DNA of 45,540 nt from Alphaproteobacteria bacterium (lineage in GTDB: Bacteria; Pseudomonadota; Alphaproteobacteria; UBA9655): assembly GCA_013287665.1 (NCBI GenBank), contig JABDDK010000008.1:4318-49857 (forward strand). The letters are read 5' to 3'. Positions 1 through 8,333 of this stretch are shown here, piece after piece. The notes beneath the pieces were generated by a model. It saw only the letters and a program-made list of their open reading frames with translations, did not search any database and was not told where the DNA came from. The position numbers and the translations under genes are program-made. Within the stretch, counting starts at the first letter, position 1; each line of letters opens with the position of its first letter.

Positions 1-1
1 G

Positions 2-3000
2 GTGGATTCGATCGTTGCTGGAAATCCAATTCCTGTAACACCCATCAATCTTGGTACAGAGGGAACAACTATTGCACCTTATGATGTGTCTCAATACTTT
101 GCCCACAGCAACCCCGTTGAGAATGACGATGCTATAACCTACGCCGTAACCTCAGGATCGCTGCCTGCTGGCGTCACATTACAATCTAACGGAACGCTGA
201 TGGGTACGCCAACGGATGATATCTTAAGCTATACGGTCGGGATAACAGCAACCAGTCAAGACGCCAACAACGGTAACCCAAGCCTTCAACAAACATTTAC
301 GTTTTCCGTAAATGATGCTGCGCCTGTGTACACCAACCCGCTCGTATCTTCGCCAGCAAATACATTTTTAACGACCTCGAATTCGTCCGTTCCCACTGTG
401 GCAACGGAGGCCCTCGCCGTAGCCGCTGCTTTTGTAAATCCTTCTAACCAAGTCAATGCAGGAAATTCTGGAGATAATTTAGCAGTCGGGAATTTTAGTT
501 TTCTCAACTACAACCTATTCCTGACATCAGGGTTTATCAATGTTAATGATGTTAATATTGCCGGGGGGAATGACGGAAATGATTTGATTCCAGCGGATAC
601 ATCAAGCGCTACTCCTGGCCCTTCTTTTCCAACGATCACTTTTGGAGGCACAACCTATAATTTATTTAATGGGGATGAAAAGCCTGTCGCTAACGAAACG
701 ACAAATTTAAATGCGTCGGGCAAAAATCTCTTTGTTGGGGGTGATAATTCAGCTGGAATTAACTATACAATCACCGCGAACGCTACTGCTACCACTGATA
801 CGAATATCCTCATTGGGGGGACCAATTCAGGAGCAGGGAATTATACTCTCACTATTAATGGTAATGGCATTGGTATCCTCGTAGGAGGGAACAACTCGAA
901 TTTGTTTAAACTCGATGCTAGCGGCAGCAGTGGAAACAATGTTCTCGTGGAGGGTACGAATTCAGGGAACTATTCGCTCCAGGGCGGCACGGGCAACGAT
1001 ATTTTCTTTGCAGGAAATAGTACGGGCACTACGACTTACACAGGAGGCGGTGGTGTAGACACACTGTCTTTTATTGCGGTTACTGCAGGCATATCAATCG
1101 ATTTGGGCAACATAGGTAACCCTCAAACTACGGGGGGTGATGGAGGCGTTGTTTTAAATTCTAACTTCTCCATTCTTCAGGGTAGCAACTTTGATGATAC
1201 CCTCATGGACACACAATCATTAACAGGGACAAGTGGTGGACTCGTTGGAGGACCTATCGCTGTCACGATTTCGTCAGAAAGTATAAATGGGATGGGTGGG
1301 AACGACACCATAAAAATTGATGGCACAGCCACAGGGGGAAGTGGAAATACGGGGAATGAAGCAACAACGTTTAACCAAACGAATGCTCAAGTTACCTTTA
1401 CGTCAGACACACTGGATGCAGGTACTGGCACAGGTGGGCAATTGATATCCCTAATCGGAACAGCTACAGGTGGAAGTGCAACCGTATCCTTTGGTAATCA
1501 TGCAGCAGCAGGCTTTACAGCTATTTCTGCCCAAGTTGACATTACTGGAAGTACATTAGCCTCAGAAAGCACCGCTACCTCCGATACCTTTCTCATTCAG
1601 GCCCTTTCAACAGGTGGGAATGAAGGGCCTGCAGCTTGGAATCCTATGATCAACACGGATGCAAACTATAGTGAAGGGACGGGTAGTATAGCCATCTCAG
1701 CACAATCTATTGTTGATGGTAATACTGTTACCGGTGGAGCAGCAGGTGTCACAGGCGGGGGTATTAACTCTTCTATGATCGATGCACAAGCTCATGGAGG
1801 GGATGCAACGACGCACAGTACCAATGGACTATATGCAAACCAGGCAATTAATGGTGCTGAAGCTATTTCAGCTCAGGTAACTGTTGGTGACCCAAATAAC
1901 TCTTTATTAGGCAATCATCTTGATGGTCATGGCACTGTGAACAGTGACAATCTCCTCATTACAGCTATTGCAGTGGGGGGCAATGGAACCTCACCTGGGT
2001 TCTCAGCGAACGTTTCTGGCTTTGATCCCGATGGCAATACTGCCCATTATGTAGCTGGAGGGACAGCCATTTCAGCTCAAACGATCGTGGCTAATAACGC
2101 TCTAACCGAACATAGCACAGACAATGCAACCTTAGGGATTGATGCCACTGCCACTGGTGGGAATGGACAATTTTGGGGAAATTTGGCCATTACTCAGGGT
2201 GCAGCTTCCTCATTGGCTATTTCAGCGGATGTTCTGGTAGACAATAACTCCCTCACATCGGGAACTACTGGTAATGATATACTTGATATAAGTGCCACTG
2301 CCCAGGGGGGATTAGGTAAAAATGGTGCGTATGTAAATTCAACCGCCATCGACACAAGACTTGATGTATCTCACAACACTCTTACGGCTGGAGGTGGGGA
2401 AGATAATTTAGGAATTACGATTACTTCAACTCCTGGTGGAGTCAATGCAGTAGGTACAGGAGGTGCCGGAACCTTACATCAGGCCCAAATTACCGTGGTA
2501 GACAACATGCTTAATGGGGGGACTGGCAATGACACACTTTCCCTACTGATAAATTATACATCAGATCCATCAAATTCTGTGACTATTACGGGCAATGATC
2601 TGGTTGGGGGCAGTGGGAATAATATCCTCATCTTTAACGATCCTACGGATATCCTAAACCCTACAAACAACAATGTCTTGAATGGTGGTGTGGGTGGATT
2701 CAACACCCTTATTGAACAAGTCATTGGAGCTAACCTGGATTTAACAGCTGCCGGAGTTGCAGGAGGAACGGTCCAGAATATCGAGAAAGTTGATCTGACA
2801 GCCTCTGGTACAAACTCACTGACTGTGAATGAATCTGCAGTATTAAATCTCAATCCAACGCATGCCCTATACGTCACAGGTGTTGCTGGAGATAGTGTAC
2901 ATGCGACTGCAGGAGGATTTGTCGATCAAGGATCGACAGTTACTGGTGATGGACTTGGCTCTGATGCTGCGATTATTTTTGAGCACTATCACAGTGCAGG

Positions 3001-3043
3001 CGGGGCAGATCTTTATGTACAACAAGTCTTAACAGTGATCTAG
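2..3043 (+). CDS. Large repetitive surface protein, Ig-like plus RTX-like repeats (5' end cut by window)
   Basis: The frame is open from the first bases, so the real start is probably upstream; the GTG at 2 is only the first possible start inside the window. Residues about 20-105 look like a cadherin/He_PIG-type immunoglobulin-like domain (motif GSLPAGVTLQSNGTLMGTP). The rest is Gly/Asn/Thr-rich. It contains hemolysin-type nonapeptide-like stretches (GGTGNDIFF near residue 333, GGTGNDTLSLL near 838). It also has at least five imperfect 45-70 residue units starting with AISAQ/AISAD at about residues 508, 563, 619, 690 and 738, followed by N-x-L, G-N/D-x-L-x-I and GG-x-G. Such proteins are usually secreted by type I or similar systems and act as Ca-binding adhesins. 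No secretion partner is in the window. No cysteine is evident. Function as an adhesin is inferred. Confidence 0.8.
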   Translation: MDSIVAGNPIPVTPINLGTEGTTIAPYDVSQYFAHSNPVENDDAITYAVTSGSLPAGVTLQSNGTLMGTPTDDILSYTVGITATSQDANNGNPSLQQTFTFSVNDAAPVYTNPLVSSPANTFLTTSNSSVPTVATEALAVAAAFVNPSNQVNAGNSGDNLAVGNFSFLNYNLFLTSGFINVNDVNIAGGNDGNDLIPADTSSATPGPSFPTITFGGTTYNLFNGDEKPVANETTNLNASGKNLFVGGDNSAGINYTITANATATTDTNILIGGTNSGAGNYTLTINGNGIGILVGGNNSNLFKLDASGSSGNNVLVEGTNSGNYSLQGGTGNDIFFAGNSTGTTTYTGGGGVDTLSFIAVTAGISIDLGNIGNPQTTGGDGGVVLNSNFSILQGSNFDDTLMDTQSLTGTSGGLVGGPIAVTISSESINGMGGNDTIKIDGTATGGSGNTGNEATTFNQTNAQVTFTSDTLDAGTGTGGQLISLIGTATGGSATVSFGNHAAAGFTAISAQVDITGSTLASESTATSDTFLIQALSTGGNEGPAAWNPMINTDANYSEGTGSIAISAQSIVDGNTVTGGAAGVTGGGINSSMIDAQAHGGDATTHSTNGLYANQAINGAEAISAQVTVGDPNNSLLGNHLDGHGTVNSDNLLITAIAVGGNGTSPGFSANVSGFDPDGNTAHYVAGGTAISAQTIVANNALTEHSTDNATLGIDATATGGNGQFWGNLAITQGAASSLAISADVLVDNNSLTSGTTGNDILDISATAQGGLGKNGAYVNSTAIDTRLDVSHNTLTAGGGEDNLGITITSTPGGVNAVGTGGAGTLHQAQITVVDNMLNGGTGNDTLSLLINYTSDPSNSVTITGNDLVGGSGNNILIFNDPTDILNPTNNNVLNGGVGGFNTLIEQVIGANLDLTAAGVAGGTVQNIEKVDLTASGTNSLTVNESAVLNLNPTHALYVTGVAGDSVHATAGGFVDQGSTVTGDGLGSDAAIIFEHYHSAGGADLYVQQVLTVI

Positions 3044-3086
3044 AGAGTCTCTCCCGAATATTCTTTACTCGACGTTTCAGCTGTTG

Positions 3087-3116
3087 TTGACTTATATCTT
3101 ATTCCCGTGATTTAAT
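3087..3116 (+). promoter_or_regulatory. Putative sigma70 promoter of the amino-acid ABC operon
   Basis: TTGACT at 3087-3092 and TTTAAT at 3111-3116 are separated by 18 bases. This is a good match to the vegetative consensus. It lies about 30 bases before a strong Shine-Dalgarno (ggagga) and before the ABC operon. It is a sequence match only. Confidence 0.45.
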
Positions 3117-3147
3117 TACACCCTTAACCCTGACATTGGAGGAAATC

Positions 3148-3243
3148 ATGCACCTTTTACGATTTAGAAGCTGGTACGCAAACTCGAACACTTTGAAACC
3201 AACTTTGAAAAGGAACCCGTCATGTCGAAAACGAACACTGTAA
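3148..3243 (+). CDS. Possible 31-residue leader peptide upstream of the ABC operon
   Basis: An ATG at 3148 follows an almost ideal ribosome binding site (ggaggaaatc). It opens a 31-codon frame beginning MHLLRFRSWYANSNT and ending with TAA at 3243. It overlaps the first 22 bases of the binding-protein gene in another frame. The binding-protein gene itself has only a modest site (aaaaggaacccgtc) before its ATG at 3222. The arrangement would allow translational coupling. The peptide is basic and contains one Trp, which is too few for a classical trp attenuator. It may instead be an accidental frame. Confidence 0.3.
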   Translation: MHLLRFRSWYANSNTLKPTLKRNPSCRKRTL

Positions 3244-4187
3244 AACAAGTCCTCAAAACTCTTCTCCTCTCACTTTCTCTAAGCAGTAGTTTAACAGCTG
3301 CACCTCCTACAAAGCACATCGCAATTACCCAATACATAGAACACGTCGCAGCAGATGCTGTGCGCGAAGGTTTATTAGCTGAGCTTAAGGAAAAGGGGTA
3401 TACACTCACCGTAGACTATGAGAATGCGCAAGGAAGTGCTGCGACCGCTGGTCAGATTGCGCGTAAGTTTGTCAGCCTTAAACCCGATGTCATTGTCGCG
3501 ATTACGACGCCTTCTGCCCAAGCGATTGTTAATGCGGCGGGTAAGAATACAATCCCGATTGTCTTTAGCGCAGTTACCGATCCTGTGGGAGCAGGGCTCG
3601 TGTCGTCTCTCAAAGATCATAAAGGCATGGTCACCGGTGTCATGGATGCGCCTCCTATTAAAGAACAGATGGGACTTATTAAAACCCTTTTGCCGAACGC
3701 AAAAACAATTGGAGTGCTTTATAACCCAGGCGATAATGGATCTGTAGCTTCCCTTGCCAGCATTAGGCAAGAAGCGAAAGCTCAGGGTTTTGCGATCATT
3801 GAAGCTACACCTGTGAAATCCTCGGATATCCAATCGGCGATTCTTCTCCTCGTTGGGAAGGTAGATGCCATCTACGTTCCTTTGGATAACATGGTGGTTT
3901 CAGCCATGACGAGCGTTTCTGGAATGGCTCTTAAGCACAACATACCTTTGTTCTCTGCGGATAGTGGATCCGTTAAAGACGGTGCGTTTGCCTGTCTTGG
4001 ATATAGCTATGTTCAAACAGGGCATAAAACGGGCAAAATTGTCGCTGAAATTCTTGAAGGGACCCCTCCGAGTGAAATTCCCGTTGCATCTCCTGAAACA
4101 AAGGATATATTCATCAATCGACACGTGCTTGAGGCGTTAAAGATACCTCTTACCGAGGCGATTCGTAGCCAAGCTCATTTTTATTAG
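3222..4187 (+). CDS. ABC transporter substrate-binding protein, TrpX-like
   Basis: This 321-residue protein starts with a Sec signal peptide (basic MSKTNTVKQ, a Leu/Ser-rich core, then AAPPTKH near residue 27). The mature part matches the ABC_sub_bind family (TrpX type). Signs are QYIEHVAADAVREGL near the N-terminus, DYENAQGSAATAGQIARKF, and the AVTDPVGAGLV motif near residue 110. Members bind tryptophan, tyrosine or related ligands in the periplasm and deliver them to a LivH-like permease. It is first in a tight operon with the permease (4202) and ATPase (5101). The exact ligand cannot be read from the sequence; tryptophan is the family's best-known one. Import of an aromatic amino acid would suit a host-dependent bacterium. 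Confidence 0.85.
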   Translation: MSKTNTVKQVLKTLLLSLSLSSSLTAAPPTKHIAITQYIEHVAADAVREGLLAELKEKGYTLTVDYENAQGSAATAGQIARKFVSLKPDVIVAITTPSAQAIVNAAGKNTIPIVFSAVTDPVGAGLVSSLKDHKGMVTGVMDAPPIKEQMGLIKTLLPNAKTIGVLYNPGDNGSVASLASIRQEAKAQGFAIIEATPVKSSDIQSAILLLVGKVDAIYVPLDNMVVSAMTSVSGMALKHNIPLFSADSGSVKDGAFACLGYSYVQTGHKTGKIVAEILEGTPPSEIPVASPETKDIFINRHVLEALKIPLTEAIRSQAHFY

Positions 4188-4201
4188 AGGGAGTCATTCA
4201 C

Positions 4202-5098
4202 ATGAATTTGATTCAATTCATGGGCGCTATTGAGATTGGCCTTTTGTATGGTTTAGTCGCCATGGGCGTTCTTTTGTCCTTTCGGATCTTGGATTTCCCT
4301 GATCTAACCGTTGATGGCAGCTTCCCTCTGGGAGCTGCTGTGAGCGCCATTTTAATTGTGTCCGGTGTCAATCCGTGGGTTGCTACTTTCTGTGCCATTC
4401 TTGCGGGAATGTCAGCCGGGTTTGTGACAGCTTTTATAAGCGTTCGCTGGAATATTCTGCACTTGCTTGCCAGTATTCTTACCATGACAGCACTGTATTC
4501 CATTAATTTAAGGATTATGGGGAGACCCAATATTGCTCTTCTTGGTGAGCGGACAATCTTTTCACCGATTGAAGATCTTCACTTCTCTCACCTCATCACA
4601 ATGCCAATGGCGATGTTCGTCGTCGCTGCGGTGGTGCTGATTGTTATGTATCGCTTTTTAAGCTCTGAAAAGGGTCTTTCGATGCGGGCCACGGGTGCGA
4701 ACCCCAGAATGGCAAAAGCGCAAGGCGTTTCGGTTAACGCTCAAATTCTCTTTGGGATTGCGCTCAGCAATGGACTTGTTGCCCTTGCTGGGGCTCTCTT
4801 TGCTCAAAGCCAAGGCTTTGCTGACGTCACCATGGGTGTGGGTACGATCATCGTTGGTCTTGCGGCGGTAATTGTGGGGGAGGCCTTCTTCAATCCTAAG
4901 TATATCCTCGGCGCACTTCTGGCCTGCGTTGTTGGATCTATCTTTTACAGGTTGGTGATTGCCATGGCATTAAACGCAGGATTCCTAGGGCTGCAGGCCT
5001 CTGACCTTAACTTGGTAACAGCCCTCCTTGTTGGATTTGCGATGATTACACCGAAACTCAGAGCCAAAATTCTTGACTTTAAAGCGGCAAGGAGCTGA
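4202..5098 (+). CDS. ABC transporter permease, TrpY-like (branched-chain/LivH superfamily)
   Basis: This 298-residue, very hydrophobic protein has about eight to nine predicted membrane segments. It carries the conserved stretch of this permease family, SEKGLSMRATGANPRMAKAQG, around residues 157-177, which contacts the ATPase. FPDLTVDGSFPLGAA near residue 32 is also typical of the permeases paired with TrpX-like binding proteins. Start is ATG 4202 after gagggagtcattcac. The gene lies 14 bases after the binding-protein gene and 2 bases before the ATPase gene, so the three should be co-expressed and form one inner-membrane importer. Confidence 0.85.
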   Translation: MNLIQFMGAIEIGLLYGLVAMGVLLSFRILDFPDLTVDGSFPLGAAVSAILIVSGVNPWVATFCAILAGMSAGFVTAFISVRWNILHLLASILTMTALYSINLRIMGRPNIALLGERTIFSPIEDLHFSHLITMPMAMFVVAAVVLIVMYRFLSSEKGLSMRATGANPRMAKAQGVSVNAQILFGIALSNGLVALAGALFAQSQGFADVTMGVGTIIVGLAAVIVGEAFFNPKYILGALLACVVGSIFYRLVIAMALNAGFLGLQASDLNLVTALLVGFAMITPKLRAKILDFKAARS

Positions 5099-5100
5099 TC

Positions 5101-5895
5101 ATGATATTACTCAAAGATCTTCATGTGACCTTTAATCGCGGAACGGCAATGGAAAATAGGGCTCTTCGCGGTGTGACTCTCAATATAAAGCAGGGTGATT
5201 TCGTCTGTGTGATCGGTGGCAATGGGGCGGGGAAGTCGACTGTGCTGAACGCGCTGTGTGGGGACGTCTCCCCTGAAAAGGGAACGATTTCTATCGATAA
5301 CAAAGATGTGACAGCTTTAACGTCATGGCAAAGAGCAACCGATGTTGCGCGTGTCTTCCAAGATCCAATGGCGGGTACATGTGCAAACCTTACGATCGAA
5401 GAGAATATGGCTCTTGCAATGGGACGGGGCACAAAACGGACATTTAAGCTTGCCTTGAATAAAAGCTATCGTGAGAGTTTCCGCCAACATTTGAGTCGCT
5501 TGAATTTGGGACTTGAGAATCGTCTTCAGGACCCGATAGGGCTTCTCTCCGGTGGCCAACGTCAAGCCGTAAGCCTCATCATGGCGGTTGTACGCCCCAT
5601 GAAGATTCTAGCCCTTGATGAGCATACGGCAGCGTTGGATCCGAAAACGGCAGCCTTTATTTTAGAGCTGACAAAGGAAATTGTGGCTGAAAATAATTTG
5701 ACAGCCTTAATGGTGACTCACAGCATGCATCAGGCACTTGAACTCGGAAACCGTACGGTGATGTTAAATGAAGGCCGGGTTGTCTTCGACGTCCGTGATA
5801 AAGAGCGTGAAGGCTTAACAGTGAATGATCTGCTGGACCTCTTCCATAAAGCCAGCGGCCTAGAATTAGATGATGATAGCTTGTTGTTGAATTAA
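5101..5895 (+). CDS. ABC transporter ATP-binding protein, TrpZ-like
   Basis: This 264-residue protein is a complete ABC ATPase domain. Walker A is GGNGAGKST (residues 39-47), the signature is LSGGQ (149-153), Walker B with catalytic Glu is ILALDE (169-174), and the switch His is H207 in VTHSMH. It powers the importer formed with the two preceding genes. Start ATG 5101 follows the permease stop by two bases, with ggagctgatc as ribosome binding site. Nothing is missing or truncated. Only 12 bases separate it from the ferredoxin gene, so the operon probably continues. Confidence 0.88.
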   Translation: MILLKDLHVTFNRGTAMENRALRGVTLNIKQGDFVCVIGGNGAGKSTVLNALCGDVSPEKGTISIDNKDVTALTSWQRATDVARVFQDPMAGTCANLTIEENMALAMGRGTKRTFKLALNKSYRESFRQHLSRLNLGLENRLQDPIGLLSGGQRQAVSLIMAVVRPMKILALDEHTAALDPKTAAFILELTKEIVAENNLTALMVTHSMHQALELGNRTVMLNEGRVVFDVRDKEREGLTVNDLLDLFHKASGLELDDDSLLLN

Positions 5896-5907
5896 TGAGG
5901 AATAACA

Positions 5908-6246
5908 ATGACTTACGTAGTAACTGAAGCGTGCATTAAGTGCAAATATACGGACTGTGTGGAAGTCTGCCCTGTGGATTGTTTTTATGAGGGTGAGAAT
6001 ATGCTCGTCATTGATCCCGAACGGTGTATCGATTGCGGTGTGTGTGAGCCTGAGTGTCCTGTGAATGCGATTGTGCCTGATACAAAGCCTGGCATGGAGA
6101 AATGGGTAGAACTCAACGCGAGTTACGCCAAAGTTTGGCCCAATATTACGTGGACAAAGCTCCCCTTGCCGGAAGCTGATCAATGGGCAGAAGTTACGGA
6201 TAAATATCCTGAACACTTTAGTGAGCTTCCTGGTAAAGGAAAATGA
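5908..6246 (+). CDS. fdxA: 7Fe ferredoxin FdxA ([3Fe-4S] plus [4Fe-4S])
   Basis: This 112-residue protein has Cys at 9, 12, 17, 21, 25, 40, 43, 46 and 50, the spacing of the Azotobacter FdI/FdxA class. C9, C17 and C50 would hold the 3Fe cluster and C21, C40, C43 and C46 the 4Fe cluster; C12 and C25 are the extra Cys. The C-terminal half ([18 protein letters not shown]) is also typical of alphaproteobacterial FdxA. It is a small cytoplasmic electron carrier. The redox partner cannot be read from the context. Its stop overlaps the next gene's start (ATGA at 6243), suggesting translational coupling. Confidence 0.93.
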   Translation: MTYVVTEACIKCKYTDCVEVCPVDCFYEGENMLVIDPERCIDCGVCEPECPVNAIVPDTKPGMEKWVELNASYAKVWPNITWTKLPLPEADQWAEVTDKYPEHFSELPGKGK

Positions 6247-7226
6247 GCATTATTCCCGAATATCTTTTAAACCGTCCCTTTCTCCCCATAGTGACAGATC
6301 GGCTCATCATCAGGCCTTATAAGGAAGACGACATTCCAGAACTTGCAAGGCTTGCCAACGATATCCGAGTTGCTGAAAATCTAACAAGGATGCCCCATCC
6401 TTATAGTAAAGGTGCTGCTGAATATTGGGTTGCATATACACGTGACAACATCGAGCAAGGGCGTGCAGTCAACTTGGCCATCGTTAGAAGACAAGACAAT
6501 GTCTTACTAGGGAGCGTAGGACTTGAAGGCGAGCTTGGCTATTGGTTGGGCCATGAACATTGGGGTCAGGGGTATATGAAAGAGGCTGTAAAAGCCTTTC
6601 TTCACTTTGCATTTGTAACCCTTCGTGTGAAGGAAATTAAAGGAAGCGCTAAGATAAACAATACAGCTTCCAGGCAAATATTCGAGCATTTTGGCTTTCA
6701 CGAAACAGGAACAAAAGAGGTGACATCCGTTGCGTATGAGGGCACGAAACCCGCTATAACCTATGCTCTTACATCTCAAGCGTTCTTAGCTCACTATAAT
6801 TCAGTGAAGAGGCCCATTGTTTGGGTTGTCGCTGCAGCTCTCGTAAATGATAAAGGACAGCTTCTTCTCGCAGATCGTCCCCCTGGGAAAAAGCTCGCCG
6901 GAGTATGGGAACTTCCCGGTGGAAAGCTCGAGCAAGGTGAGACGCCTGAACACGCCATCATCCGTGAGCTTAAGGAAGAGCTTCACGTTGACGTATCTGA
7001 AGAAGATCTAGAGCCCTTAACCTTTGCCTCATACGGTTATGAAACCTTCCATTTGATAATGCCATTTTATCTCTGTCGTAGGTGGAAGGGAGACCCTCAT
7101 GGAGCCGAAGGCCAGAAGCTGGCATGGGTGAAGTACGAGGATCTAGTAGATTATCCGTTCCCACCCCCAGACATCATGCTAACCCATCGCCTTGCAGATG
7201 TTTTGAAGGGGCAGGGGATTTGGTAA
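6243..7226 (+). CDS. Bifunctional GNAT acetyltransferase / MutT-type Nudix hydrolase
   Basis: This 327-residue protein is a two-domain fusion. Residues about 13-178 form a RimJ-like GNAT domain ([20 protein letters not shown], then [17 protein letters not shown] as acetyl-CoA site and [14 protein letters not shown]). Residues about 190-325 form a MutT domain with a full Nudix box: G227, E233, R241, E242, E245 and E246 ([12 protein letters not shown] then IIRELKEEL). The second domain should hydrolyse oxidised nucleotides such as 8-oxo-dGTP. The acetylation target of the first is unknown. The fusion is, to my knowledge, already seen in other alphaproteobacteria. The gene starts inside the fdxA stop codon. 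Confidence 0.88.
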   Translation: MSIIPEYLLNRPFLPIVTDRLIIRPYKEDDIPELARLANDIRVAENLTRMPHPYSKGAAEYWVAYTRDNIEQGRAVNLAIVRRQDNVLLGSVGLEGELGYWLGHEHWGQGYMKEAVKAFLHFAFVTLRVKEIKGSAKINNTASRQIFEHFGFHETGTKEVTSVAYEGTKPAITYALTSQAFLAHYNSVKRPIVWVVAAALVNDKGQLLLADRPPGKKLAGVWELPGGKLEQGETPEHAIIRELKEELHVDVSEEDLEPLTFASYGYETFHLIMPFYLCRRWKGDPHGAEGQKLAWVKYEDLVDYPFPPPDIMLTHRLADVLKGQGIW

Positions 7227-7288
7227 CGAAATATTAACATAAATGCTGTTTTATGGTTTGGTAATCTCGTAAGAAAAGGAACCGCGCA

Positions 7289-7531
7289 ATGCATAAGAAA
7301 CTTCTCCAGATCATTATATGTTTATCCGTAGGCCTCTTTTCGCAAACGTCACTCAAAGCTGAGTTTGATTGTGAAGAATATTGCCTTTGCATGGAGCATT
7401 GTAAGAATTCAAAGTTCCCAAACTGTGAAGAGTATTGTTGTGCTCGGATTGAGTGTGACCCTGCAGCAGCAGCGAAGTGTAATTGCCCCGCTGCGACGAA
7501 AGAAAGCGATTCCTATATCAAAGGCTTGTAG
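7289..7531 (+). CDS. Small secreted cysteine-rich protein
   Basis: This 80-residue protein starts with a signal peptide (MHKKLLQIIICLSVGLF, cleavage likely after SLKA near residue 24). The short mature part has ten Cys, arranged as CEEYCLCMEHC, then CEEYCC, then single Cys and a final CNC. CEEYC occurs twice. Start ATG 7289 follows gaaaaggaaccgcgca. The even number of Cys suggests disulphides in the periplasm, or metal binding. I do not recognise the family. The 3' end overlaps the convergent FMN reductase gene by 14 bases. Confidence 0.7.
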   Translation: MHKKLLQIIICLSVGLFSQTSLKAEFDCEEYCLCMEHCKNSKFPNCEEYCCARIECDPAAAAKCNCPAATKESDSYIKGL

Positions 7532-8081
7532 CGTTCTTTTGAATCCACGTTAAGAAGGACTGTGCAAATTTTTCCAGATGCTTTTGTGTGCCTTCATTGA
7601 TGAGTTTGCCAGTTTCGTCAAATAGATTATAGGCTCCCCCGATGTAAGTTTCGGGAGTGGGCATTGTGGAAACATTTATGGTCACAAGGCACTGCCGCAA
7701 ATGATGGTTTGCTCCAAACCCCCCTATCGGCCCCGGAGACGCACTTATAACGGCAGCCGGTTTACCGCTCCAAACATTCTGACCATAAGGGCGTGAGCCA
7801 ATATCGAGGGCATTCTTCAAGGCTGCGGGGAAGGATCGATTGTGTTCCGGTGTTACAAAGAGAACAGCGTCAGCAGCTTTGATCCCTTTTTTAAACTCGA
7901 CCCAGGATGTGGGTGGTGTTTCTTCCAAATCCTGATTGAACAACTCTAATTGGCTAATATCGATGAGCTTAAGTTTCAGCTCACTAGGCGCTATCTCTAT
8001 AAGTGCATTTGCAACTTTTCGGTTGACTGAGTCTTTCCTGATGCTTCCAACTACCACGGCGACGTTATAGGTTTTGGTCAT
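7518..8081 (-). CDS. NADPH-dependent FMN reductase
   Basis: This 187-residue cytoplasmic flavodoxin-fold protein has the phosphate-binding loop VVVGSIRKDSVNRKVANAL near residues 9-27, TPEHNRSFPAALKNALD near 78 and SPGPIGGFGA near 115. All are typical of the NAD(P)H-dependent FMN reductase/chromate reductase family. The ATG at 8081 is preferred because aaaggaa lies five bases upstream; an in-frame ATG at 8096 overlaps that ribosome binding site. The gene diverges from the metal-transport operon across a short regulatory gap. A role in flavin or quinone reduction is likely, but the substrate is unknown. Confidence 0.85.
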   Translation of the reverse strand: MTKTYNVAVVVGSIRKDSVNRKVANALIEIAPSELKLKLIDISQLELFNQDLEETPPTSWVEFKKGIKAADAVLFVTPEHNRSFPAALKNALDIGSRPYGQNVWSGKPAAVISASPGPIGGFGANHHLRQCLVTINVSTMPTPETYIGGAYNLFDETGKLINEGTQKHLEKFAQSFLTWIQKNATSL

Positions 8082-8148
8082 GGCATTTCCTTTCAAAGTA
8101 AATTATTACCATAAACTACACTTTCGTGTTTAAAATTTAGTTAAGACC

Positions 8149-8206
8149 TTGACAATCGCCTGATTTTACCCCATTAATAAACTCTACTTAAGAATCATTC
8201 TTAAGT
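8149..8206 (+). promoter_or_regulatory. Promoter with Fur/Zur-like palindromic operator before the metal ABC operon
   Basis: TTGACA at 8149-8154 and a weaker ATTAAT at 8173-8178 (18-base spacing) form a likely promoter. Just downstream, 8186-8206 is a perfect 21-base palindrome with core CTTAAGAATCATTCTTAAG. The 7-1-7 arrangement AAGAAT-C-ATTCTT resembles Fur-family boxes. Being at the expected transcription start, it could block initiation. The downstream genes import a metal, so Zur or Fur control is a reasonable inference. Confidence 0.6.
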
Positions 8207-8225
8207 GCAAAAGCGAGTGAAGTTA

Positions 8226-8330
8226 ATGCGTACTTATAAAAATCCCTTGTTGCAGGGTGTGTGTTTCCGTTTGGTTTTGACTGTTTCTCTATTGTGTATT
8301 CTCTGGATGGCCATTATTTGGGCACTCTAA
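8226..8330 (+). CDS. 34-residue single-span membrane peptide at the head of the metal operon
   Basis: An ATG at 8226 opens a 34-codon frame ending TAA 8330, three bases before the ATG of the ABC ATPase. The peptide starts MRTYKNPLLQG and then has one hydrophobic segment (residues about 16-34, ending MAIIWAL). Its basic N-terminus and hydrophobic C-terminus fit a small inner-membrane protein. The ribosome binding site is weak (gagtgaagtta). It sits just after the palindromic operator, so it would be the first product of the operon. It could be a transporter accessory peptide or only a leader for coupling. No family recognised. Confidence 0.45.
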   Translation: MRTYKNPLLQGVCFRLVLTVSLLCILWMAIIWAL

Positions 8331-8333
8331 AGT

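Noticed and set aside
3148-3243. Classical trp attenuator in the ABC operon leader
   Set aside because: Only one Trp codon in the leader frame and no clear terminator/antiterminator pair; kept only as a possible coupling leader.
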